Positions 29,001 through 37,809 of a DNA stretch of 64,000 nt are shown one piece after another. A program made the position numbers and the translations under genes. Location of the stretch: positions 1 through 64,000 of the forward strand of contig CAKPYB010000013.1 in the NCBI GenBank assembly GCA_934202525.1, given 5' to 3'. Under the pieces are notes generated by a model. That model was given only the letters and a program-made list of their open reading frames with translations. It was not told where the DNA came from and did no database searches. Origin of the DNA: an uncultured Prevotella sp. (GTDB taxonomy: Bacteria; Bacteroidota; Bacteroidia; Bacteroidales; Bacteroidaceae). Position 1 is the stretch's first letter. Every line of letters begins with the position of its first letter.

Positions 29001-30215
29001 CTCGATGAGGTTGCCAGGCAAGTCTGCATCCAGGTAAGTGATACCGGCATTGGTATCCCGAAAACTGAGGTCAAGAATATCTTCCAGAGTTTCTTCCGTG
29101 CTTCTAATGCGGTCAACTCTCATGAGATGGGCAGTGGCTTGGGCTTGATGCTCACTCGCCAGCTTGTGCAGAAATTGGGAGGAAAGTTAACGTTCGAGAG
29201 CGAGGAAGGCAAGGGAACTACTTTCTTGATTGTATTGCCTGATAACGGAAATGTTGATGTTTCCGTTTCTTCCAAGCCATTAAGTCTGCCGGAAACTTCA
29301 GATAACTCCGTGTCTGCCGATGAAAAAATAAAATCAAAGGAATCACTTAAGGACACACTCCTTTTTGTCGATGACAACGAAGACCTCCGCCAATACATCC
29401 GTATGGCTTTCGCCGACCAATACCATGTGGTGGATGTGGAGAGTGGCGAGGCTGCCTTGAAGTATCTGTCTGAGAATGGTGAGTGCGACATCGTGGTATC
29501 CGATGTGATGATGCCGGGTATGCAGGGTGACGAACTCTGCCGTCGCATCAAGGAAAACAAGGAGACCAGTTGGCTGCCTGTCATCCTCCTGACAGCGAAG
29601 GCTGGTCGCGATTTCATGATAGAAGGTCTAGACCTTGGAGCAGACGATTACATAGCCAAACCATTCGACTCTGCCATCCTTGCCAGCAAGATTGCGAGCA
29701 TGTTGAAGAACCGCCGCCGTCTGAGTCAATACTATATGGAGCAAAGTCTCGCCATCGTCAGAGGAGAGGACTCTGGGCAATCGTCTCAAAAGAGCCTGTT
29801 GCCAAGCGAACCTTCCGGGCCATCTGTGCCTTCCGATGAAATGAATAAATCATCTGATGAAACGAATAAATCATCTGATGAAAAAGAACCGGATTTGGAT
29901 TCGATAGACCAGGCTTTCGTTGAGAAAGCAACCCGTCTCGTCCTCGATAACCTGAGTGACACCGGCTTCACCATCGACCTCCTTTGCCGGGAGATGGCGA
30001 TGAGCCGTACCCTCTTTTATGGCAAGTTGAAGACTCTGACGGGGCAAGGACCGCAAGACTTCATGCGACTCATCCGTTTGGAGCAGGCAGCCCAGTATCT
30101 GAAGCAAGGCGATAGCGTCTTGGATGTCTCCGTGAAGACTGGATTTGTAAACGTAAAGTACTTCAGTACAGTCTTCAAGAAGCATTTCGGGGTGTCACCG
30201 AGTAAGTATGAATAA
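26064..30215 (+). CDS. Hybrid two-component system regulator (PUL 2)
   Basis: 1383 residues. A signal peptide ends near LHAQ. Two seven-bladed Reg_prop propellers (~35-690) and a Y_Y_Y domain (~700-795) form the periplasmic sensor. A membrane helix (~805-822) leads to a histidine kinase (HisKA with H847 in NTAHNIRTPL; HATPase with GSGLGLML), a receiver domain (D1147 in VVSDVMMPG) and an AraC-type output domain (~1270-1383). All phosphorelay residues are present. A short repeat (SDEMNKS, SDETNKS, SDEKEP) forms the receiver-output linker. These proteins bind an oligosaccharide in the periplasm and switch on the adjacent PUL; it should control the GH5-to-GH3 operon that follows. Confidence 0.93.
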   Translation: MKNKGLSYFLRMQVGFLWLLCMVLCSQLHAQEHLTRNMLMLSNLNTDNGLSSARVYSIVEAEDGAMWISTKRGVDRYNGQQVRNYTLATDMQFSDASGRNIKLTKDSQQHIYAYDNKGKIYIYNKVKDTFQLQVNLLNVLGGSVVLNDLLVDDKGCFWMALDRGVYMMAPQSIAGSKDQTAPSSPNKGKYILKNTYVNHIRFIGKRLLIGSSSGVFAYSPNAAQPRLLLRGYSVLSSYHDVKAHQIWLGTFHRGILLLDDRTWKPLSSLTQFSSLSDIPLIPVRSIIPYDAATILMAVDGAGVYAYDKKTYKTNLLLNTDGRPENVLHGNGVYALCKDHLGDLWMGSYSGGVDMAIPMEHTLEFVRHEYLNSQSLINNGVNDVMQSVDAQGCNSKIWYATDKGVSIYDEQTHQWHHALYNKVVLTLCQTADGKVLAGTYGDGIFLVHADGTSSRAYSVSNGKLKTDYVYSIFKDSEGGLWIGCLDGDLVHIPSSLEKNGNVDNSVNYLPINEVQSIVESPDKKSIAVGTTHGCYRIDKRNLRVSRFFYPSEFPTFDYNFFVNAMAFQDARHIWIATDGGGLYLYDWQKHQLKNYTTSESLPSNTVYALVKTPIGKVWMSTDKGLAFIDHGKVTNLNFFKGLEREYRRMAVVRTQDGRMIFGSSEGAVVLASKFAKGLNYKAPLHITGVEVEGKTFDEADQLEDWHAELFEMLQEGKMSFSHDENTIIVHFESINYPYQHDIQYQYYLEGYDHQWSVPSAYQQVRFANLPPGSYTLHVKAMGRSNGRILGESTLRIHIAQPWWNSWWAWIVYLCILGAIVYFGWDYYRERLHRKYYDEKINFFVNTAHNIRTPLSLVLAPLADLAKDTTLSDKSRKFLEMALRNGDKLLRMVTELLDFQKIAVAKTQVHLQNVELSVLLRQQVDKFQMSAREKHISLRLATCGQHTFSTDLSMMDLIFENLLSNAVKYTQVGGTITVSASLDEVARQVCIQVSDTGIGIPKTEVKNIFQSFFRASNAVNSHEMGSGLGLMLTRQLVQKLGGKLTFESEEGKGTTFLIVLPDNGNVDVSVSSKPLSLPETSDNSVSADEKIKSKESLKDTLLFVDDNEDLRQYIRMAFADQYHVVDVESGEAALKYLSENGECDIVVSDVMMPGMQGDELCRRIKENKETSWLPVILLTAKAGRDFMIEGLDLGADDYIAKPFDSAILASKIASMLKNRRRLSQYYMEQSLAIVRGEDSGQSSQKSLLPSEPSGPSVPSDEMNKSSDETNKSSDEKEPDLDSIDQAFVEKATRLVLDNLSDTGFTIDLLCREMAMSRTLFYGKLKTLTGQGPQDFMRLIRLEQAAQYLKQGDSVLDVSVKTGFVNVKYFSTVFKKHFGVSPSKYE

Positions 30216-30290
30216 AATGAGCAATGTAAATTGCTGGTAAAGAAAGATGGATTATTACTGATTGATATTCAATTAGTTATATATAAATGT

Positions 30291-30334
30291 AAGGTTTCAG
30301 ACCTGGCGATAAGTCAGATTTGAAACCTTTTTTG
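30291..30334 (+). terminator. Terminator of the hybrid sensor gene
   Basis: Outer stem AAGGTTTCA / TGAAACCTT with a long inner loop, then a T run. It lies between the sensor gene and the promoter of the PUL-2 operon. Confidence 0.75.
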
Positions 30335-30368
30335 TTTGCATTCTAACCTGGTTTTTCTCCCTTTTCTG

Positions 30369-30376
30369 TACTTTTG
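30369..30376 (+). promoter_or_regulatory. Promoter box of the PUL-2 operon
   Basis: TACTTTTG followed by C, with no clear TTTG at the usual distance, as expected for a promoter needing an activator. It leaves a leader of ~75 bases before the GH5 start. Confidence 0.55.
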
Positions 30377-30458
30377 CAGCCGAGTTCTAACAGCAACTCG
30401 CAATGAATAAACAATTAAGCATAAACAACAACTCTAAACTAGGTTTAAAAATTTAATA

Positions 30459-31673
30459 ATGAAAAGGAACTTTTTAAAAATCTGCTTGCTATTTGCAAGT
30501 ATGTTTACTGCATTTTCTTGCAGTGCTAGTCCTTCTGTGGTGTATACGCCTGATACAAGTGAATCGATTCCTACCGCCCAGCAATGGAACAAGGATGTTG
30601 TAGGTTGGAATCTCGGCAATGAATTCGAGTGCTCAGCTCCTGGACAGGACGGTGAGTCGATGCAGATTGGCAACCCTGATGGTTCCATCCATGCAGAGAC
30701 TGCTTGGGGTAATCCCGTTGTTACCAAGAAGATGATATTAGCCGTGAAGAAGGCTGGTTTCAATGCCATCCGTATTCCAATCCGTTGGCAGTGCCACATT
30801 ACCAACGCTCAGGCGATGAGCATCGACAAGGCTTGGATTGCTCGTATCAAGGAGGTAGTGGGCTGGTGTCTTGACAACGATTTGAAGGTTATCATCAATG
30901 TGCATCATGAAAAATGGCTCGAAGGTCGTCCTACCTATCAATATAAGAATGAAAACTGTCAGAAGCTTGCGCTCCTCTGGATGAATATAGCCTCTGAGTT
31001 TGCCCATTATGACAGTCGTTTGGCTTTCGCCGGTACCAATGAGGTTCACATCAGGGACAACTGGGACAAGCCTACTGCCGAGAACCTCGCAGTGCAGAAT
31101 GCTTACAATCAGATATTCGTGGATGTGGTTCGTGCCACAGGCGGTAACAATGCCAAGCGTCACCTCATCTTGCAGACTTATGTTTGCAACCCTTGGTTTG
31201 GCATCGAGAATGGAGATTTCATCATTCCGAAGGATGCCGAAGGCAATGGCTACAACTATATGAGTGTGGAATTCCACTACTATCAGCCATGGAGCTACGC
31301 CGGTGATTGCACCTACGATTACTGGGGTGATGCCTACAAGAATGCTGGCAAGATACCTGCTGAAAACGAAAAGACGATGACGGACTTCTTTGATAAGGCG
31401 GTGAATACCTGGAGCAACAAAGGACTGGGTATTGTAATAGGAGAGTGGGGAGTAACCGATCACTATAAGTCAAACTCAGAGAAAGTGCATGAAAACATGA
31501 CCTACTACTGTAAGTTCTTGACTACGGAGGCTCGCAAACGAGGTTTCTCTACTTTTGTTTGGGACAACAACCACTTCGGCAACGGCTCTGAGAAGTATGG
31601 TATCTTCGACCGTTTCAAGAGTATGAAGGTGAATGCTCCTTGGATTCTTGAAGGAATCTTTGGGAAGAAATAA
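30459..31673 (+). CDS. GH5 family endoglucanase, lipoprotein
   Basis: 404 residues. The lipobox TAFSCS marks a lipoprotein. The GH5 barrel begins VVGWNLGNEFEC and has AGFNAIRIPIRW, NVHHE, the acid/base glutamate in GTNEVH (E195) and the nucleophile in VIGEWGV (E329). The GWNLGN start and motif spacing are closest to subfamily 4 (endo-beta-1,4-glucanase, lichenase or xyloglucanase) as far as can be judged by eye. It probably cuts a beta-1,4-linked glucan at the surface. First gene of the operon, 32 bases before susC. Confidence 0.85.
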   Translation: MKRNFLKICLLFASMFTAFSCSASPSVVYTPDTSESIPTAQQWNKDVVGWNLGNEFECSAPGQDGESMQIGNPDGSIHAETAWGNPVVTKKMILAVKKAGFNAIRIPIRWQCHITNAQAMSIDKAWIARIKEVVGWCLDNDLKVIINVHHEKWLEGRPTYQYKNENCQKLALLWMNIASEFAHYDSRLAFAGTNEVHIRDNWDKPTAENLAVQNAYNQIFVDVVRATGGNNAKRHLILQTYVCNPWFGIENGDFIIPKDAEGNGYNYMSVEFHYYQPWSYAGDCTYDYWGDAYKNAGKIPAENEKTMTDFFDKAVNTWSNKGLGIVIGEWGVTDHYKSNSEKVHENMTYYCKFLTTEARKRGFSTFVWDNNHFGNGSEKYGIFDRFKSMKVNAPWILEGIFGKK

Positions 31674-31705
31674 GTAATTATTAAACTAAAAACAAAATAT
31701 CAATT

Positions 31706-34700
31706 ATGAGAAAGAAAACTATGTTTCTCGGCCTGCTCGGTGCAGGTTTGATGTGGATGCCTGCTTCTGTCATCCTCGCTGCCCAAATGAACAATGCAGC
31801 GATGAGCGTTCAGCAGAACCAAGGCATCAAGGGTACTGTGGTGGATGCTACTGGCGAAACCTTGATTGGTGCTAGCGTGAAGGTGGCTGGTACAACCAAC
31901 GGTGCCGTTACCGATATAGATGGTAACTTTACGTTGAACTGCAAGCCTGGAGCAACGCTCGAAGTGAGCTATATCGGTTACAAGACGATGACCGTGAAAG
32001 CTGCTAATGGCATGAAAATCACGATGCAAGAGGATGGTAAGGCCTTGAATGAGGTCGTTGTTACCGCCCTTGGTATCAAGCGCGACCGCAAGGCTTTGGG
32101 CTATGGCTTGGAGGAGGTTAAAGGTGAGGAACTTACCAAGGCGAAGGAAACCAACGTCATCAACTCTCTTTCTGGTAAGGTGGCTGGTCTCGTTGTGCAG
32201 AACACCGCTGGCGGTGCTTCTGGTTCTACCCGCGTGCTCCTTCGTGGTAATACAGAAATGGCAGGCAACAACCAGCCTCTCTACGTGGTGGATGGTGTGC
32301 CTTTGGATAATACAAACTTTGGCAGTGCTGGTGAAAGTGGTGGTTATGATTTGGGTGATGGAATCTCTGCCATCAACCCTGATGATATCGAGACGATGAC
32401 CGTATTGAAAGGCCCTGCTGCCTCTGCCCTCTATGGTAGCCGTGCTTCCCACGGTGTTATCTTGATTACGACCAAGAAGGCGGAGAAGGACAAGGTGGCT
32501 GTAGAATATAATGGCTCTTTCACCATCGATACCCAGTTGGCTAAGTGGAACGACATCCAGGAAGTGTATGGTATGGGATATGGTGGCAAGTTGCCTACTT
32601 CTAGTACTTCTGGAACCAACTCCAGTTGGGGACCTAAGGCGGATGACTTTGTTTATAAGTATTTTGATGGTCAGGAGCATGCTTTCATGATGTACCCTAA
32701 TAATACTTCAGATTTCTTCCGCACTGGTTTTACCACACAGAACTCTGCCATCCTCTCAGTCAACTCTGGTAAGACAGGTATGCGCTTTTCTGTCACTGAC
32801 ATGCGCAACAAGGATATTCTGCCCAACACCAATATGAGTCGTGACAACTTCAACCTTCGTGTCAATACATCAGCAGGCCCTGTGGATTTCGACTTCACTG
32901 CCAACTATACCCGTGAGGATGTAAAGAACCGTCCTGCCTTGGGTGATTCTCAGAGCAATGTAGGTAGGAACCTCATGACTTTGGCAGGCACTTACAACCA
33001 GGCATGGCTCAAGAACTATGAGGATGCCGATGGCAACTACCAGAATTGGAATGGTAACGACCAGTATAACAAGAACCCATATTGGGATCTCTATAAGAAC
33101 AGCAATACATCTAAGAAGGATGTGTTCCGCTTGACAGGTAAGGCAATCTGGAACATCGACAAGCACTTGAAGTTGCAGGGTACCATCGGTACAGACATCA
33201 CCAACATGAACTTCGAGGACTTCATCGCCAAGACCACTCCTGGTACACCTGCAGGAAAGCTTACCGACCAAATCTTCAATAACCGCACACTGAATGCGGA
33301 GCTCCTCGCCCTCTACAACAATTCATGGGGCGACTTCGATGTCAATGCCACAGCTGGTGGTAACATCTTCAAGGTGAACAACAAGACCATTACCAACACC
33401 GGTCTCAACCAGCAGATGAATGGCATCAAGAACATCATGAACTATCAGGAGCAGAACACTCGTGAGAGCATGTACAAGAAGCAGATTAGCTCTCTCTATG
33501 CCAGCGCAAGCATCGGCTACAAGCATACTTACTATCTGGAGGGAACCATCCGTGGCGATAAGTCATCTACGCTCCCTACCAGCAATAATACATACGTTTA
33601 CCCATCTGTATCAGGTAGCTTGGTATTCTCTGAGTTCATCAAGAACAAGAAGATTATCAACTATGGTAAGGTACGTGCATCTTGGGCTAAGGTAGGTAGC
33701 GATACCGACCCTTATCAGCTTGCACTCAACTACTCCACAGGCAAGTACAGCTATGCTGGCTATACCATCGGTATGATTAGCAATGCTACCCAGCCAAACA
33801 AGGACTTGAAACCAACCATGACAGGCTCTTATGAGTTGGGTTTGGAGATGAAGTTCTTCAATGGTCGCTTGGGCTTGGATGCCACCTATTATAATCAGAA
33901 CTCCAAGGACCAGATCTTGAGCCTTGCCTCTACCACTACTTCTGGCTACTCTTACCGCTTGGTAAATGCCGGTGAGATTCAGAATAAGGGTATCGAAATT
34001 GCCCTCAATGGTCGTCTGCTCCAGATCAAGGACTTCGGTTGGGACATGGGTGTCAACTTCTCCAAGAATACCAACAAGGTGAAGTCGCTTGTAGATGGCA
34101 TGGACTATTTCGAGTTGGCTAAAGCTACCTGGTGCAGCGTATCTGTAGGTGCCGAGGTAGGAGAGAATTATGGTGCTATCCGTGGTAAGGACTTCAAGCG
34201 CACTGCTGATGGACAGGTGATTATCAATCCAACAAGCGGTTTGCCAGAGGTTGACCAAACAGTGAAGACCATCGGTAACTCTTCTTGGGATTGGACAGGT
34301 GGTTTCTATACCACATTCTCTTACAAGAACTTCCGACTCTCTGCATCCTTCGATGTGAAGGTGGGTGCCGACATCTATTCTATGTCTATGAACTCTGCTT
34401 ATAAGACTGGTAAGGCAAAGCAGACCTTGGCTGGTCGTGATGAGTGGTATGCTTCTGAGGAAGCTCGTGAGGCTGCTGGTATGACAGATGAGCAGTGGCG
34501 TGCTGCTGGCAATGCCAAGGGCTTTGTGGCTCCAGGTGTCATCGACAATGGTGATGGAACTTATCGCCCAAACGATATCGCAGTCAACCCAGAGACTTAT
34601 TGGAAGGCTATTGCCAACAATGTGCAGAGTGCCTTTGTATATGACAACTCTTACGTGAAGTGTCGTGAGATTACCTTCGGTTATACTTTCCCTGAGAGTT

Positions 34701-34882
34701 TGTTGGGCAAGTGGGTCAAGGGCTTGAATGTTTCCTTCGTGGCACGTAACCCATTCATTGTTTGGAAGAACATTCCTAACATCGACCCAGACTCAAGTTA
34801 TAATACTTCTGGACTCGGTTTGGAGTATGGTTCTTTGCCATCTCGCAAGAGCTATGGTATCAACGTGAATGTGAAGTTCTAA
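31706..34882 (+). CDS. SusC-like TonB-dependent transporter (PUL 2)
   Basis: 1058 residues. Signal peptide, then carboxypeptidase-regulatory-like domain (IKGTVVDATGETLIGASV), plug (VVVTALGIKRDRKALGYGLE; VVDGVPLDNTN; LKGPAASALYGSRASHGVI) and an outer-membrane barrel ending in NVNVKF. It imports the oligosaccharides released by the GH5 with the SusD-like partner encoded next. It is distinct from the PUL-1 copy, belonging to the branch with the ALGIKR motif that pairs with SusD_2-type partners. Confidence 0.95.
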   Translation: MRKKTMFLGLLGAGLMWMPASVILAAQMNNAAMSVQQNQGIKGTVVDATGETLIGASVKVAGTTNGAVTDIDGNFTLNCKPGATLEVSYIGYKTMTVKAANGMKITMQEDGKALNEVVVTALGIKRDRKALGYGLEEVKGEELTKAKETNVINSLSGKVAGLVVQNTAGGASGSTRVLLRGNTEMAGNNQPLYVVDGVPLDNTNFGSAGESGGYDLGDGISAINPDDIETMTVLKGPAASALYGSRASHGVILITTKKAEKDKVAVEYNGSFTIDTQLAKWNDIQEVYGMGYGGKLPTSSTSGTNSSWGPKADDFVYKYFDGQEHAFMMYPNNTSDFFRTGFTTQNSAILSVNSGKTGMRFSVTDMRNKDILPNTNMSRDNFNLRVNTSAGPVDFDFTANYTREDVKNRPALGDSQSNVGRNLMTLAGTYNQAWLKNYEDADGNYQNWNGNDQYNKNPYWDLYKNSNTSKKDVFRLTGKAIWNIDKHLKLQGTIGTDITNMNFEDFIAKTTPGTPAGKLTDQIFNNRTLNAELLALYNNSWGDFDVNATAGGNIFKVNNKTITNTGLNQQMNGIKNIMNYQEQNTRESMYKKQISSLYASASIGYKHTYYLEGTIRGDKSSTLPTSNNTYVYPSVSGSLVFSEFIKNKKIINYGKVRASWAKVGSDTDPYQLALNYSTGKYSYAGYTIGMISNATQPNKDLKPTMTGSYELGLEMKFFNGRLGLDATYYNQNSKDQILSLASTTTSGYSYRLVNAGEIQNKGIEIALNGRLLQIKDFGWDMGVNFSKNTNKVKSLVDGMDYFELAKATWCSVSVGAEVGENYGAIRGKDFKRTADGQVIINPTSGLPEVDQTVKTIGNSSWDWTGGFYTTFSYKNFRLSASFDVKVGADIYSMSMNSAYKTGKAKQTLAGRDEWYASEEAREAAGMTDEQWRAAGNAKGFVAPGVIDNGDGTYRPNDIAVNPETYWKAIANNVQSAFVYDNSYVKCREITFGYTFPESLLGKWVKGLNVSFVARNPFIVWKNIPNIDPDSSYNTSGLGLEYGSLPSRKSYGINVNVKF

Positions 34883-34906
34883 CTTTATTTTAAAAGACAA
34901 GAAAAA

Positions 34907-36694
34907 ATGAACAATATAATCAAGAAATATATAGGCAAAGGCGGTTTCGCCATGGCTATGCTGTTGATGGCTACTGGCGGTGTGATGACTTCTTGCTCAG
35001 ACGATATGATGGAGCGCACCAACACCGATAAGACCAAGGTGAACCAGCTGGACCCTAATGCGCAGTTGACAACATCTTTGTTGCAGACTTATGGTGACTT
35101 TAGTTTGATGGATACCTATCGTAACTACATCACTGGTTTCAACCAGCATTTCGCAGGTGGTTGGAATGTCACCAATTATGCAGGCGCAGTACATCATGAG
35201 GATGACGTCGCCCGCCGTATCTGGGACCGTTATTATGAGGTGGCTATCAAGAATCTCGTAGATGCCATCCACAAATCTGAGGACAAGGCTAACCTGAATG
35301 CTGCCCTCCGCATCCATCGTGTCTATCTACTTTCTGTATTGGCAGATACTTATGGTGACATTCCTGCTTCAGAGGCAGGTTTGGGTTACATCTCAGGTAT
35401 TTCCAATCCTAAGTATGATACCGTAGAGGACTTGTATGGTTGGTTCTTCACCGAGTTGGATGCTTGCGAGCAACAGTTGGGTACTGGTACCGACCATATC
35501 TCTGGCGATGTTACCAGCATGGGTGGTGATGTGGCTAAATGGAAAAAATATGCCAACTCTCTGCGTATGCGTTATGCGATGCGTATCTCTGATGTAAATC
35601 CAAGCAAGGGCCAGGAAGAGTTTGAGAAGGCGATGAACCATGCCGATGGCTATATTGCATCAGCTGCTGACGATGCTTATATCAAGTATGCTGATTCACC
35701 TTATACCTATTATGATGGTGCCAACGACTACGACTTCCGTACCAATGCCTTGGGCGAGATTCTCTATGGTCAGGATCCATCGTCGCCAACTTTCGTCAGC
35801 TCGACATTGTTCTATCAGTTGCAGAATACAGGCGACCCTCGTCTCTATCGCATCTGCCGTCACTACTACAATATCAAGCGTAGCCAGGTGAAGCCTGACA
35901 AGGAGCAGAACATCGACCTTACCGATGAGGTGTTGGCTTATTTCCAGCGCAACAATATCGGTGAGGAGCCATGTAATACAGGTTCGGCGTGGTATGAGAA
36001 CTGGATGAATGTGGCAGCCGCCGCTGAGTTTCCTACCTTGGCAAAGCTTGCCGAGCAGGATGCCAACAGTTATGACAACTCCGACTATCGTGCTCGCTTG
36101 ATGCGTCCTTGCTTGAACATCGATTTCGAGATGCCTTCATGCCCTGGTATCCTCATCTCTTCTGCCGAGGTCGATTTCCTCTTGGCTGAGGCAAAGACCA
36201 AGGGATGGAACGTGAACGGTGATGCCGAGAGCCATTACGAGGCTGGTGTGCGTGCTTCCATGGAGATGCTCAACAACTACTATCTCACCTCCAACAAGAT
36301 TTCTGCTGATGAGATCAATGCCTTCATCGCCAACAATCCATTGGGCGACAATCCTAAGCAGACCATCAACACGCAGGCTTGGATTCTCCACCTGATGAAC
36401 CCATCCGAGGCTTGGGCGAACATGCGTCGCTCCGATTATCCTGCCATCCTCGACCGCTGTCGTTTGGCTAACTTCCCTAGTGACGGCTTCGTTTATGACG
36501 ACCCAGACATGTCGATGCCTACTCGCTTGCGCTACCCTGAGTTGGAAGGTCAGTACAACAGCGTGAACTACAAGGCTGCCATCGAGCGCATGGGCGGTAC
36601 TGATGACTGGCATCACAAACTCTGGTGGGACAAGGCTGATGTCAACGTACAGGGCGACTTCAATCCTCCTTACGGCAAGGGCTACATTAAGTAA
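34907..36694 (+). CDS. SusD-like lipoprotein, SusD_2 type (PUL 2)
   Basis: 595 residues. The lipobox MTSCSDD marks a surface-exposed lipoprotein. It has the SusD-like_2 pattern: NQLDPNAQLTTSLLQTYGD, RVYLLSVLADTYGDIP, KWKKYANSLRMRYAMRI and LISSAEVDFLLAEAK. It is the extracellular lid and glycan-binding partner of the preceding transporter (24-base gap). Confidence 0.93.
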   Translation: MNNIIKKYIGKGGFAMAMLLMATGGVMTSCSDDMMERTNTDKTKVNQLDPNAQLTTSLLQTYGDFSLMDTYRNYITGFNQHFAGGWNVTNYAGAVHHEDDVARRIWDRYYEVAIKNLVDAIHKSEDKANLNAALRIHRVYLLSVLADTYGDIPASEAGLGYISGISNPKYDTVEDLYGWFFTELDACEQQLGTGTDHISGDVTSMGGDVAKWKKYANSLRMRYAMRISDVNPSKGQEEFEKAMNHADGYIASAADDAYIKYADSPYTYYDGANDYDFRTNALGEILYGQDPSSPTFVSSTLFYQLQNTGDPRLYRICRHYYNIKRSQVKPDKEQNIDLTDEVLAYFQRNNIGEEPCNTGSAWYENWMNVAAAAEFPTLAKLAEQDANSYDNSDYRARLMRPCLNIDFEMPSCPGILISSAEVDFLLAEAKTKGWNVNGDAESHYEAGVRASMEMLNNYYLTSNKISADEINAFIANNPLGDNPKQTINTQAWILHLMNPSEAWANMRRSDYPAILDRCRLANFPSDGFVYDDPDMSMPTRLRYPELEGQYNSVNYKAAIERMGGTDDWHHKLWWDKADVNVQGDFNPPYGKGYIK

Positions 36695-36725
36695 TTAAGA
36701 ATTAATAATTAAGAATTAATAATTA
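36692..36725. repeat. 14-bp tandem repeat between PUL-2 genes
   Basis: TAATTAAGAATTAA occurs twice in direct succession, then TAATTA. The first unit overlaps the susD stop codon. AT-rich; similar AAGAATTA strings occur near 57815. Confidence 0.6.
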
Positions 36726-36759
36726 GGGGCTGACGCCTTTATGAATAAATATTATTAAG

Positions 36760-37758
36760 ATGAAAAAGATAATGAATCAATATATGGGTAAGGTGTTGAA
36801 GTCATGGATGATGCTTTTCGCCATTAGCTTCGCACTCGCAGGCACTGCTACACTGTCTTCTTGCTCTTCTGACGATGAACCATACTTCACTGTCAGCGAA
36901 GATGACAATCCACGTATCTTGAACACCGACTTGGCTGATTCCAAGATAGACCGCAAGACTAATTATAAGTTAGAAATCAAGGTGACTCCTGTTCACTACA
37001 CCACAGTGACATGGTTGCTCGACGGCACTCAGATTGCCGAAGGTACTACCATCGACCAAACTTTGCCTGTAGGTAATCATGAACTGAAGATTGTGGCAAC
37101 CACCACCAAGGGCAAGACCACATCCCGTACCTTGAACGTTACCGTGACTCCTGTTGCCGATGACCCAGCCTTGGGCACCAATGCCAGCGAGCTTTGGGTA
37201 GCTCCTGGTGCTGAGACCACTATCCATAATTGCAAGAATCTCGGTACAGTTACTAAAGTAATGGTAGGTGGCAAGGAAGTAGCCTTCGAGGTTTTCGAAG
37301 AGGGCACAGCCTTGAAGCTCACAACTCCTACAGGTTTGGAGAATGGTGACTATGATATCACTTTGGTAGATGGTGAGGGCAACCAGTTCTCTGGCGGTAC
37401 CATCAAGGTAACTACAGAGCCACGTCCATCTATGGAGAATACCCTCTGGGAAGGTGAGTTTGCCGTGACATGGGGTACACCATTCGATGCCTTGAAGGAT
37501 ACCTTCCTCTCAAAGGTGAAGGCTGGCACCATCCTCCGTGTCTATGTAGATGGAAATGGTCAGGGTACCGCTGCCACTTCCTGGTGGAACAACCTCCTTA
37601 CTGGTAAGGGCGACCCAGAGCGTGACGACTTCATGGTGGATGGTCCTGCTACATGGGAGTTTGAACTGACCGACCTCTCTATCCAACTCTTGACTGAGCA
37701 GAATGGTCTATTCATCGTGGGTAATGGTTATACCGTAAAGAAAGTAACTATTGAATAA
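36760..37758 (+). CDS. Surface glycan-binding lipoprotein (PUL 2)
   Basis: 332 residues. The lipobox LSSCSSDDE marks a surface lipoprotein. There is a PKD/Ig-like domain (~35-135, with TWLLDGTQIAEGTTI), an IPT/TIG-like domain (~140-225) and a C-terminal beta-sandwich rich in Trp (TLWEGEFAVTWGTPF; TSWWNNLL) that could bind sugar. No catalytic motif. Its place after susD is the usual one for SusE- or SGBP-type proteins. Confidence 0.8.
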   Translation: MKKIMNQYMGKVLKSWMMLFAISFALAGTATLSSCSSDDEPYFTVSEDDNPRILNTDLADSKIDRKTNYKLEIKVTPVHYTTVTWLLDGTQIAEGTTIDQTLPVGNHELKIVATTTKGKTTSRTLNVTVTPVADDPALGTNASELWVAPGAETTIHNCKNLGTVTKVMVGGKEVAFEVFEEGTALKLTTPTGLENGDYDITLVDGEGNQFSGGTIKVTTEPRPSMENTLWEGEFAVTWGTPFDALKDTFLSKVKAGTILRVYVDGNGQGTAATSWWNNLLTGKGDPERDDFMVDGPATWEFELTDLSIQLLTEQNGLFIVGNGYTVKKVTIE

Positions 37759-37809
37759 TATATTAGAAAGATTTCCGTTTTTAACATAAAACGTCAAACC
37801 TTTGAATTT

